Source: Pseudomonadota bacterium (GTDB lineage Bacteria > Desulfobacterota > Desulfarculia > Desulfarculales > Desulfarculaceae). From it: a stretch of 64,000 bases of DNA. Positions 58,201 through 64,000 of this stretch are shown in pieces; positions within the stretch are counted from its first letter, which is position 1; the number at the start of each line of letters is the position of its first letter. A program made the position numbers and the translations under genes. The notes under the pieces are model-generated. The model did not search any database, had not been told where the DNA came from, and was given only the letters and a program-made list of their open reading frames with translations. The DNA is taken from assembly GCA_018896025.1 (NCBI GenBank), contig JAHIND010000003.1, positions 1-64,000 on the forward strand, read 5' to 3'.

Positions 58201-58815
58201 AACCCCGTGTACGGCGAACAAAAGGTGGACGCCACCCAGGTTATCCCCGAGACCTGCACCGTCGACGCGGTGGCCTGGCACCCCAAGTACCCCGACAACA
58301 AATGGAACGCCACCTACTACATCCGGGGCGGCCAGGTGACCGCTACCTCCGACCATAGCATGAGCTACGAAAAGTGGTGCAATGAAACCTGGTGCTGCTC
58401 TCCCCAACGCACCACCGGCACCTTCAGCGGCAGCCTGACCAACAACGTCATCACCGGCACCTGGAAGCTCACCGGCGCCCCCAACCGTTGCTGGAGCCTG
58501 TGGAACAAAGGCACCAAGGGGGCGGACGGCAAATACACCTACGCCAAGGTTCGCTGCGAGTACAGCCAGTCCTACTCCACCACCCTGCACAACACCTTGA
58601 CCCTGAATGTCAATGGCCGCCTGGAGGAGACCTACAGCGGCAGTGGATCATCCAGCACCAGTTGGGGCCCGACCTGCTATGAAAATATGGCGGGCACCAC
58701 CCAAAATCATACCTGGACCTCATCCTGGGACGATCCTAAGATGGAGGCGGATCTGCGCAAACCCATGACCGGGGTGTGGGAGCTGCGCAAGGGCTCCAAA
58801 GCCGAGGAGAAGTAA
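55258..58815 (+). CDS. Large exported protein (1,185 aa), DcrB-like N-terminal domain, unknown function
   Basis: The precursor has a Sec signal (MRCPSLGFACMLIFVCLGLS, cleavage near SAGAA). Residues about 28-185 form a domain (SYSLELPAHWRARPDSKDRY, FSGPQGSPE, YYYLLAYTAPEK) that is similar to the C-terminal part of the facing lipoprotein (60073-61104), a DcrB/PsbP-like fold. A helical middle, a hydrophobic Ala/Gly-rich section (about 680-880), three 17-residue repeats (about 885-930), a Lys/Glu coil and a Cys-bearing beta-rich C-terminus (CNETWCCSPQ) follow. ATG 55258 has GGAG upstream. It heads a cluster with a TPR protein and an SH3 lipoprotein. Role unknown; envelope function is inferred. 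Confidence 0.75.
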   Translation: MRCPSLGFACMLIFVCLGLSSAGAAQVSYRVHQDQNLSYSLELPAHWRARPDSKDRYLVFSGPQGSPEFRLTISLQLVDAIAFPNIGAVDGKLTAQWSRLRGYHLLARQNGSLAGQSALRLLMTFQIGQGQVFRREQFICRKGPYYYLLAYTAPEKLFSGGMPYRNQALASLRFLSPQEERERGERLSVAAYGPALLDQLAGPLYSPAFANGTPQGEQVAQVHGRLVAELARAATDQAAAQKPVLAALECLGELQTRQMALLEEQAAASPQAQAWWARLKPLYKLQLNYFLTQSAQRGMVEGALAGQSKPEVVSQSLASVQMLAGLQLAVSDQQALILRGNQEVWAQSLALWDEMSGDLSLPAAFRLRLAQLNHEQRRLALDLGRVTLAANAAQAQGVMVVRAMELFSQEVTRAYGAAVGEAIPRLRAQAVQLAQARPGDPAVQAVSAILDNLERTATQIKTAMAPPPPGLGRRLAEALTPAPAHAGALQFAKDFGNNLLWSVAVAGKATANAGRFVVSGVDTSSKQVANYLQFATYSPFRVTSNPGKLVGSVDEIIKSNPEMAKHRQVIEERLQAMAKGHAASDLQGYMQLKKQTVDAAVAEYAKGEYGVRALKTGVEYIDQVRTMKIEPAAKWVADRVTTGIMGNQVGGVISPAAQGTASLLAGTAYKVVADLPKNVMVLMNPQTSNAEKGQATYELAGSVGASVLCYTGTAAAIAGKVAPGLASGASWAYKAGAGLVSRMMPAGAQAAAQAATKMVAPVVQQAGKQVVREMAALLPAEAAAVKYAATGISAGVQKLTAMAAQPVGATLAAETKAMLSEVVKNITTSGTPAQILKQFAGNFAIKPLLEGAANDSFSGNVLLPVLQSAEAAANATPPSSGVSRSFDNSNLLKADQGKIEGSFNNQNLLKADQGKIEGKFDSGNLQKSSEGFQLRAATGAKEPEAKTEPKPVKKRAETAEERKKRQDELMAKAKQLAARQDNPVYGEQKVDATQVIPETCTVDAVAWHPKYPDNKWNATYYIRGGQVTATSDHSMSYEKWCNETWCCSPQRTTGTFSGSLTNNVITGTWKLTGAPNRCWSLWNKGTKGADGKYTYAKVRCEYSQSYSTTLHNTLTLNVNGRLEETYSGSGSSSTSWGPTCYENMAGTTQNHTWTSSWDDPKMEADLRKPMTGVWELRKGSKAEEK
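57910..58053 (+). repeat. Tandem 51-bp repeats inside the large exported protein gene
   Basis: Three units encode SFDNSNLLKADQGKIEG, SFNNQNLLKADQGKIEG and KFDSGNLQKSSEGF. The first two units are 51 bp; the third is diverged. They could mark a flexible linker or binding repeats. Confidence 0.85.
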
Positions 58816-58821
58816 AGCGCC

Positions 58822-59523
58822 ATGAACCACCGAGCCATGATATCCCTCCTGGCCGCGGGGCTGCTCTGGGCCGCCCCGGCCGGGGCCCAGTGGGTGCCCG
58901 GCGGCGCCCCCGGCGCCTCCCAGGGGCAAGCCCAACAGAAGGCCGCGCCCGCCCCGGCCAAGGACTCGCCCTTCAACCTGCCCGCCAAGGGCCAGGCCGC
59001 GCCGCCCGCCCCGGCCCAGGGGCAAACTCAGGGCGACAGCCCCTTCGCCCTGCCGGGCAAGGGCCAGACTCCCGCCGCGCCCCCGGCCAAGCAACCGGCC
59101 TCGGGCGACAGCCCCTTTGCCCTGCCCACCAAGCCCCAGGCTCAGCCCCAGGCCTCCAGTGCCCAGGCCCTGCTGGACCACGGGGTGGCCCTGGCCCAGG
59201 AGGGCAAGCTGGACCAAGCCCGGGACGCCTTTTTCGCGGCGGTGAAAAAAGACCCCACCAACGCGGTGGCCTGGAACAACCTGGGGCTAACCCTGCGTCG
59301 TCAGGGCCAGCTCAAGCAGGCGGTGCAGGCTTATCAGAAGGCGGTCGAGGCCGATCCATCCTATGCGGTGCCCTACAAAAATCTGGGGGTGCTCTTGGAA
59401 AAGGCGGGGAAATTGGATACGGCTGCCCGGGCCTACCGCCGCTACACCGAGCTGGCCCCCCAGGCCCCGGACGCGGCCTCGGTGAACAAGCGGGCCGCCT
59501 GGCTGGAATCCAAGCTCAAGTGA
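58822..59523 (+). CDS. Exported TPR protein with DSPFALP repeats
   Basis: The 233-aa precursor has a signal peptide (MNHRAMISLLAAGLLWAAPA, cleavage near GAQ). A Pro/Ala/Gln linker carries three copies of a motif (DSPFNLP, DSPFALP, DSPFALP), then TPR repeats (about 115-210: ALAQEGKLDQARDAFFAAVK, NAVAWNNLGLTLRRQGQLKQ, YAVPYKNLGVLLEKAGKLDT). TPRs bind proteins. ATG 58822 follows the previous stop by 6 bp. It is in the same operon as the large exported protein. Confidence 0.83.
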   Translation: MNHRAMISLLAAGLLWAAPAGAQWVPGGAPGASQGQAQQKAAPAPAKDSPFNLPAKGQAAPPAPAQGQTQGDSPFALPGKGQTPAAPPAKQPASGDSPFALPTKPQAQPQASSAQALLDHGVALAQEGKLDQARDAFFAAVKKDPTNAVAWNNLGLTLRRQGQLKQAVQAYQKAVEADPSYAVPYKNLGVLLEKAGKLDTAARAYRRYTELAPQAPDAASVNKRAAWLESKLK

Positions 59524-59543
59524 AAATGATGAGGAAACACCAC

Positions 59544-59975
59544 ATGCCTGCAACGCGAATCGCCTGCGCCCTGGCCGCCCTGGTCCTGCTGGCCCTTTTG
59601 GGCGGCTGTGCCGAGGTCGGCAAATCCGTGCCCCAGGAATGGAGCGCGGCCTTCAAGGACGGCCAGAAGCGCTACGTCTTGACCAGCGGCCTGAACCTGC
59701 GCGAATGCCCCGCCAACACCTGCCGCATCCTGGCGGTGCTGCGCCATGGGGAGTTGGTGCTCACCACCGGCGAGAAGAAGGGTTGGTCCTACGTGGAAGC
59801 CGCAGTCGGCGGCAAGCGGGGCTGGGTGGCCAGCCGCTACCTGGGCGCCGCCCCCGGCCAAGCCCCGCCGCCCAGCTCGGCCAAGTCCCCGGCCGAGCCG
59901 CCCCCCCTGCCCAAGGAGCAGTGGGGCGCGCCGGGCGCGACCCCACCCCCGGTCAAGGAGCAATACGGGAAATAG
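59544..59975 (+). CDS. SH3-domain lipoprotein
   Basis: A 143-aa lipoprotein: lipobox LLALLGGC, then an SH3b domain (GLNLRECPANTCRILAVLRH, GWSYVEAAVGGKRGWVASRY) and a Pro-rich tail. Bacterial SH3b domains often bind cell-wall peptides, so attachment near peptidoglycan is likely. ATG 59544 is preferred over two upstream ATGs (59526, 59529) because GAGGA lies 8 nt before it. Last gene of the cluster. Confidence 0.82.
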   Translation: MPATRIACALAALVLLALLGGCAEVGKSVPQEWSAAFKDGQKRYVLTSGLNLRECPANTCRILAVLRHGELVLTTGEKKGWSYVEAAVGGKRGWVASRYLGAAPGQAPPPSSAKSPAEPPPLPKEQWGAPGATPPPVKEQYGK

Positions 59976-60045
59976 ACACGCTCAGTGCTGAAGGCCTCTC
60001 CTGGCCCATTGTTTGTTTATCGGGTCATGGTTCGCGCCAAACCAC

Positions 60046-60067
60046 GGCACAGCCAGCCGATAGCTGG
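60046..60067 (+). repeat. Repeat family B, minimal end fragment
   Basis: GGCACAGCCAG at 60046-60056, then CCGATAG and CTGG. It looks like a deleted copy and lies 5 bp from the stop of the minus-strand lipoprotein gene, as the complete copies do elsewhere. Confidence 0.55.
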
Positions 60068-60072
60068 AGGCC

Positions 60073-61104
60073 CTAAGGTTTGGTTAAGCGGAAGCTGTCC
60101 ACCACCCGCTGGAAGGCCCCCAGGTTGGCCTTGTAGATGGGCGTGGGCGCGCTGTAGCTGATCAGGAAGAGATGGCGCCCCCTTTCCACCCCCACCTGGG
60201 CGTGGCCGAACTCCACAGGTTGCCCGGCCAGGTCATTGGCCTGGTAGGAGGCCAGGAAATATGGGGCCTGCTGACCGGCCATGGTCACTTCGCCCTTTTT
60301 GATTATCTTGCCCTGGGGCACCTGGCTTATCTGGGCCACCATGGCCTTCATCTGGCCCATCAAGGTGGTTCCGCCCGCCTGCTTATCGATGATCTGCACC
60401 ACCAGGGATACCTCGTGGGCCGGGGTGCCCTTGGGGCCGCTGATCAGATAGTCCTTGGTCTTGGTGAGCTGCCAGCCCCAGGCGCTGGGAACCTGGAAGG
60501 AGAAGCCGAAGTTGGGCTCGTTGATCTCCTTGTAGCCCGGGGCCACGGGCGCGGGGGCCGCCGGGGCCGCAGGCGGGGCGGCCTGGGCCATTGGCGCGGG
60601 GGCCGGAGCCGCCTGGGGCGGGGCCTGGGCCGGGGGAGCGGACGCCTGGGGAGCGGGCGCCGGGGCCGCAGCCGCCGCCTTGTCCTGGGCCACGCTGAAC
60701 TGGGCCGTCTGCACCTGCTTGCCGTCCAGCAGATACACCACCTCATACTTGCCCAGGGGCCAGCCGTTGGCTGGGGGCGAAAGCTGGAAGCTCACATAGG
60801 CTCCCTCTTTCAGCTCGATCTGGTCCTCGGCTATCTGGCGGCGCTGGCCCTCCAGGTAATAGAAGATCGCCTTGACCTTGGTGCCCGACGGGGCGGAGCT
60901 TACCTTGGCCGTGGCGTAGATGGGCCCGGAGGTGGGGGGCACCTGGCTCACCACCTGAGTGGGGGCCATGGTCTTGGGGTCCACCGCCGTGGCGATCTTG
61001 GGCTCGCTCAGGCTGGCGGTGGAGCAGGAAAAGGAACCCTCGCAAGCGGCGAGGCCCACCAGGGCGGCCAACATCAGGAAGCAGAGGTAGCGAGGCAGTC
61101 GCAT
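60073..61104 (-). CDS. Lipoprotein with DcrB-like C-terminal domain
   Basis: A 343-aa lipoprotein: lipobox AALVGLAAC (Cys at about 21), a small beta domain (about 50-140: AKVSSAPSGTKVKAIFYYLE, KYEVVYLLDGKQVQTAQFSV), a long Ala/Pro linker (about 143-190) and a DcrB-like domain (FGFSFQVPSAWGWQLTKTKD, SGPKGTPAHEV, LFLISYSAPTPIYKAN). The last is homologous to the N-terminal domain of the large exported protein, which is transcribed toward it. ATG 61104 has GGAG upstream. Function unknown. Confidence 0.8.
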   Translation of the reverse strand: MRLPRYLCFLMLAALVGLAACEGSFSCSTASLSEPKIATAVDPKTMAPTQVVSQVPPTSGPIYATAKVSSAPSGTKVKAIFYYLEGQRRQIAEDQIELKEGAYVSFQLSPPANGWPLGKYEVVYLLDGKQVQTAQFSVAQDKAAAAAPAPAPQASAPPAQAPPQAAPAPAPMAQAAPPAAPAAPAPVAPGYKEINEPNFGFSFQVPSAWGWQLTKTKDYLISGPKGTPAHEVSLVVQIIDKQAGGTTLMGQMKAMVAQISQVPQGKIIKKGEVTMAGQQAPYFLASYQANDLAGQPVEFGHAQVGVERGRHLFLISYSAPTPIYKANLGAFQRVVDSFRLTKP

Positions 61105-61215
61105 TTTGCTCTATCTCCATGGCTAGGACGGCAGCGGAACGCTGGGTCCGTGGACTGTTTTCATACTGGTTGACTTAGGATAGCACGCCCATAAAACGCA
61201 CACCAGAAGCCGATG

Positions 61216-62037
61216 TCAGGCCGGGGGAGCCGGGGGGGCGACATCCAGGCACAGGCCGATGATCTCGGGGCTGGTGTGTTTGCGCACCAACTCGTAGATC
61301 AACTCCCGCCTGGCGGGATCCATGCGCGAACGGATGGCCGAGACGGTAATGGCGCAGATGACCCGCCCGGCCTGGTCGAACACCGGCACCCCCACCGACA
61401 CCGCGTCCTTGTGGAACAGGGCGTCGGAGTGCACGTAGCCACGCTCGCGGGCCTTGGCGGCCATGGCCCGGATGCGCTGTGCGTCCAGCTGTTCGTATTG
61501 GGCGAAGCGCGGCTGATTTTCGCGCAGCACCCGGTCGATATCCTCCTCGCGGTCAAAGGTGATCAGCGCCAGGCTGCCCGCGCCCACCCCCAGGGGGCGG
61601 CGGAAGCCCACGGCGATGAGCATGGTGCGGATGGGGTACTCCCCCTCCACCATGTCCACGCAGATGGCGTCGTTGCCCGACCGGATGAGCAGAAAGACCG
61701 TGTCCTGGGTGGCCTCGGCGATGGCCTCCAGGGATTCGCGGAAGCGGGTGCAGATGGTGTACTGATGGGCCTGGTTGCCCAGGCGGTACAGCTCCAGCCC
61801 CAGGTGGTAGAGCTTGCCCACCTGGTCGTAGGTGATCAGCCCCTCTCCGGCCAGACTTTGCAGCACCCGGCGGGCGGTGGCCACGTGCAGGTCCACCTCC
61901 CGGGCCAACTGGGAAAGCCGGGCCCCGCTCTGGTTGTGCTGGGCCACGGCCCTCAGCAACCCGATGGCCCGGGAAATGCTTTGCACTCCCAGGGGATTGT
62001 TGTCTTTTTGAACTGTTTTCGTCTTTTTGGTGGCCAT
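61216..62037 (-). CDS. IclR family transcriptional regulator
   Basis: A 273-aa regulator. HTH: SISRAIGLLRAVAQHNQSGA, LSQLAREVDLHVATARRVLQ; effector domain with YPIRTMLIAVGFRRPLGVGAG and VSVGVPVFDQAGRVICAITV. It is close in sequence to the partial regulator at 63336, which points to a duplicated pair. It is divergent from the TauE-type exporter. ATG 62037 is chosen over a longer in-frame start because the HTH begins close to it. Confidence 0.9.
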   Translation of the reverse strand: MATKKTKTVQKDNNPLGVQSISRAIGLLRAVAQHNQSGARLSQLAREVDLHVATARRVLQSLAGEGLITYDQVGKLYHLGLELYRLGNQAHQYTICTRFRESLEAIAEATQDTVFLLIRSGNDAICVDMVEGEYPIRTMLIAVGFRRPLGVGAGSLALITFDREEDIDRVLRENQPRFAQYEQLDAQRIRAMAAKARERGYVHSDALFHKDAVSVGVPVFDQAGRVICAITVSAIRSRMDPARRELIYELVRKHTSPEIIGLCLDVAPPAPPA

Positions 62038-62193
62038 GCCGCCCAATCCCGCTTGCGCTACAAAATCCCGCCCAGACCAGACCCCGCGGCCGGGCGGGCC
62101 GGCGGAGCCCACTTACTGTAACTTGAGAAGGGGCGCGGCTGGTAGAAGAAAAGTGACTACCGCAACCCGCCAAACTGGGGTAGTTTTAGTAAG

Positions 62194-62925
62194 ATGTGGA
62201 CCGAATTCGCACCCGCCATAATCCTGGCCCTGGCCGCCTTCACCTTCTCCTTCGCCGGATTCGGCTTTCCCTGGGTGGCCCTGCCTCTGCTTTCGCTGGT
62301 CATGCCCCTGCGCGAGGCCATCATCTTCCATTACCCCTTTGTCCTGGCCCTGGTGTTCTACCATGCCTGGCGTTACCGGGGGCACCTGGCCTGGCGGCGG
62401 CACCTGCCGTTGCTCATAGGGGCGTGCATAGGCATGCCCCTGGGGGTGTGGCTCTTGCTGGTTCTGCCCGAACAAGGCATGCGCAAGGGCATGGCCGTGT
62501 TCGTGGCCCTGTCGGTGTTGGCCCTTAGCCGCGACTGGGGCGAGCGCCTGGCCCGCAAGGTGAGCTCCACCCCCCTGGGCGGGGTGGCCATCGGAGTGCT
62601 CAGCGGCTGGCTGCAAGGGGCCTACGCCATCGGCGGACCGCCGGTGGTGCTCTACATCATGGCCAGGGCCCAGAGCCCCCAAGAGATCAAGGGCTTCCTG
62701 GGGGTGTACTTTACCTTCATCTGCGTGGTCACCGCCTCCCTGTACGCGGTGGGCGGGCTGTTCACCGCCCACTGGCTCAAGATGTCGCTCTACTTCAGCC
62801 CGGCGGTGCTGGTCGGCGCGGTGGTGGGGGCCTGGGCCTTCAACCGGGTGGGCGCCGGATGGTTCCGCCGCATCGTGCTGGTTCTGCTTTTCGCCGCCGC
62901 CGTGGCCCTTTGGTTCAGCTCCTAG
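62194..62925 (+). CDS. TauE/SafE-family (sulphite exporter-like) permease
   Basis: A 243-aa membrane protein with about 8 hydrophobic segments in two halves (TFSFAGFGFPWVALPLLSLV and GVLSGWLQGAYAIGGPPVVL). The repeated G-x-G-F/PP pattern is that of TauE/SafE. The family moves sulphur-containing or organic anions across the inner membrane; direction and substrate are not known here. The IclR gene upstream on the other strand is a likely regulator. Confidence 0.88.
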   Translation: MWTEFAPAIILALAAFTFSFAGFGFPWVALPLLSLVMPLREAIIFHYPFVLALVFYHAWRYRGHLAWRRHLPLLIGACIGMPLGVWLLLVLPEQGMRKGMAVFVALSVLALSRDWGERLARKVSSTPLGGVAIGVLSGWLQGAYAIGGPPVVLYIMARAQSPQEIKGFLGVYFTFICVVTASLYAVGGLFTAHWLKMSLYFSPAVLVGAVVGAWAFNRVGAGWFRRIVLVLLFAAAVALWFSS

Positions 62926-63335
62926 CCCGGATATTTGGTCAAGGCCAGACGGCGGCCTACCTCGAATTAGTCCTCACACGATCCCCTTTAAATATAGAGC
63001 CCCCGCCCTATCCGGGAGCGGCTTGCTCCGGGCCCATTGCCGGGTTTTGGTCAGTTTTCCATGCCCATCTTGCCTATCTTGCCTTATTAACACCCCCTAA
63101 GACCTGCTTCAGGCCCTCCAGACCCCATTTTAGCGGCACCTTTGGGTCTCAATTAGCCCCGCCAGATACGCCAGTGTAGGTTTTACACCCAAAAGATGGA
63201 CACAATGTGAGCTAAACCATGTTTTTTACACATTGTATAAATAAAAATGAACAATGTGTAAAAAAATAGTTGATCGGCAAGCGTTGCCGCTCTAGGGTTT
63301 AAAAGAAAGCATCACACTCAGGGTTGAGAGAGGTT
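62926..63335 (+). other. Intergenic region with AT-rich operator, no gene seen
   Basis: The first part (62926-63180) has mixed composition and no credible reading frame or hairpin. From 63181 it turns AT-rich and contains the inverted repeat at 63222-63265 and a third half-site-like ACACAATGTG (63200-63209). Confidence 0.55.
63222..63265 (+). promoter_or_regulatory. Perfect 15-bp inverted repeat upstream of the IclR gene
   Basis: TTTTTTACACATTGT (63222-63236) and ACAATGTGTAAAAAA (63251-63265), spacer 14 nt containing TATAAAT. It is 70 bp before ATG 63336. It looks like an operator, probably for autoregulation. Confidence 0.7.
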
Positions 63336-64000
63336 ATGACCCCCCAGGCACCGGCCGGAGCGGACCAAGAAACCAAGAAGTCCCAGCGCGGGGTGCAGAG
63401 CATCCACCGCGCCATCGGCCTTCTGCGCACCGTGGTGGCCCACAACGAACGGGGCATCAGCCTGGCCGCCCTGGCCAGGGAGTGCGGCCTGCACGTGGCC
63501 ACCGCCCGGCGCATGCTGGGAGCCCTGGAGAACGAGGGGCTCATCAATTACGATCCCGTGACCAAGCTCTATCACCTGGGCATCGAGCTGTTTTATTTCG
63601 GCGCGGCCGCCTACCAGTTCCAGATGCGCGACCGCTACCGCCTGGCCCTGGAGCGCATCGCCCAGCGGACCGAGGACACCTCCTTCTTGCTGGTGCGCTC
63701 GGGCAACGACGCCCTGGTCATAGACCGGGTGGAAGGGGCCTTCCCCATTCGCACCCTCACCCACGAGGTGGGCCAGCGCTCCCCCCTGGGCATGGGCGCG
63801 GGCAGCACGGTGCTCTTGGCCAGCCTGCCGGAGAAAAAGACCAGGGCCATCATCCAGGCCAACAAGCGGCGCTACGCCCAATACAAGAACAGCACCATGG
63901 AAGACGTGTGGATGCTCATCGAGCACTACCGCAAGCACGGCTACTCACTCACCGGCGGGGTGTTCATCCCCGAGGCGGTGGGCCTGGGCCGCGCGGTGCA
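63336..64000 (+). CDS. IclR family transcriptional regulator (3' end outside window)
   Basis: 221 residues visible. HTH QSIHRAIGLLRTVVAHNERG and LAALARECGLHVATARRMLG; effector domain starts FPIRTLTHEVGQRSPLGMGAG. Many segments match the regulator at 61216 (VQSI.RAIGLLR, LHVATARR, YHLG.EL), so the two are paralogues. GAGAGAGG precedes ATG 63336. The gene continues past position 64000. Confidence 0.92.
   Translation, partial: MTPQAPAGADQETKKSQRGVQSIHRAIGLLRTVVAHNERGISLAALARECGLHVATARRMLGALENEGLINYDPVTKLYHLGIELFYFGAAAYQFQMRDRYRLALERIAQRTEDTSFLLVRSGNDALVIDRVEGAFPIRTLTHEVGQRSPLGMGAGSTVLLASLPEKKTRAIIQANKRRYAQYKNSTMEDVWMLIEHYRKHGYSLTGGVFIPEAVGLGRAV

Overview
The window is GC-rich bacterial chromosome, densely packed with genes on both strands. 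Several genes point to an anaerobic or microaerophilic Gram-negative of the deltaproteobacterial (Desulfobacterota) type. Haem is made by the siroheme route (ahbC beside hemB). The ribonucleotide reductase is the oxygen-independent, B12-dependent class II enzyme. There are several ferredoxin-type proteins, a phenylacetate-CoA ligase, outer-membrane porins and lipoproteins. No rRNA, CRISPR array, integrase or transposase was seen. Species cannot be named from sequence alone.

Layout. 1-700: the 5' end of tuf with an upstream Thr(TGT)-Tyr(GTA)-Thr(GGT) tRNA cluster and its promoter. 0.8-8.1 kb: a ClpX-like unfoldase, ahbC, an AT-rich three-gene island with two DUF488 proteins, hemB, a YchF-like GTPase and elongator tRNA-Met. 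8.2-15.9 kb: a radical SAM protein, a Bcr/CflA exporter, an AT-rich orphan gene, small conserved proteins and nrdJ. 15.9-24.5 kb: a Tat-exported superoxide dismutase, ttcA and a ppiD-trmO-orphan-metallohydrolase operon, then a run of small plus-strand genes. 25-29.5 kb: paaK, an atypical pgk and a lipoprotein metallohydrolase. 29.6-35.6 kb: an orphan tape-measure-like gene and an ihfA-phosphoesterase-ATP-grasp-CxxCC operon. 35.7-37.5 kb: speD-speE behind a long leader with a 12-codon upstream ORF. 37.8-47.6 kb: a Cys-rich ferredoxin, a TetR-linked operon (ThDP enzyme, BASS transporter, epimerase, SDR) and an FMN/ferredoxin nitroreductase. 47.7-55 kb: a c-type haem protein, a siderophore-type porin divergent from a DtxR-type regulator, a decayed porin and a REC-PAS-GGDEF-EAL protein. 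55-61.1 kb: an envelope cluster (a 1,185-aa exported protein, a TPR protein, an SH3 lipoprotein and a facing lipoprotein that shares a domain). 61.2-64 kb: two paralogous IclR regulators flanking a TauE-type exporter.

The strongest unexplained signal is in the intergenic DNA. One family of almost fixed length (118 bp; six full or near-full copies plus fragments) has GGCACAGCCAG-like ends and nested stems that differ between copies but stay base-paired. It sits within 3-13 bp of the stop codons of minus-strand genes. A second family is a paired GC-rich double hairpin, with one compensated substitution pair inside an arm. These two and two further repeat types often lie side by side as mosaics. 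The best candidate for a new protein system is the AT-rich DUF488 cassette inserted between ahbC and hemB.
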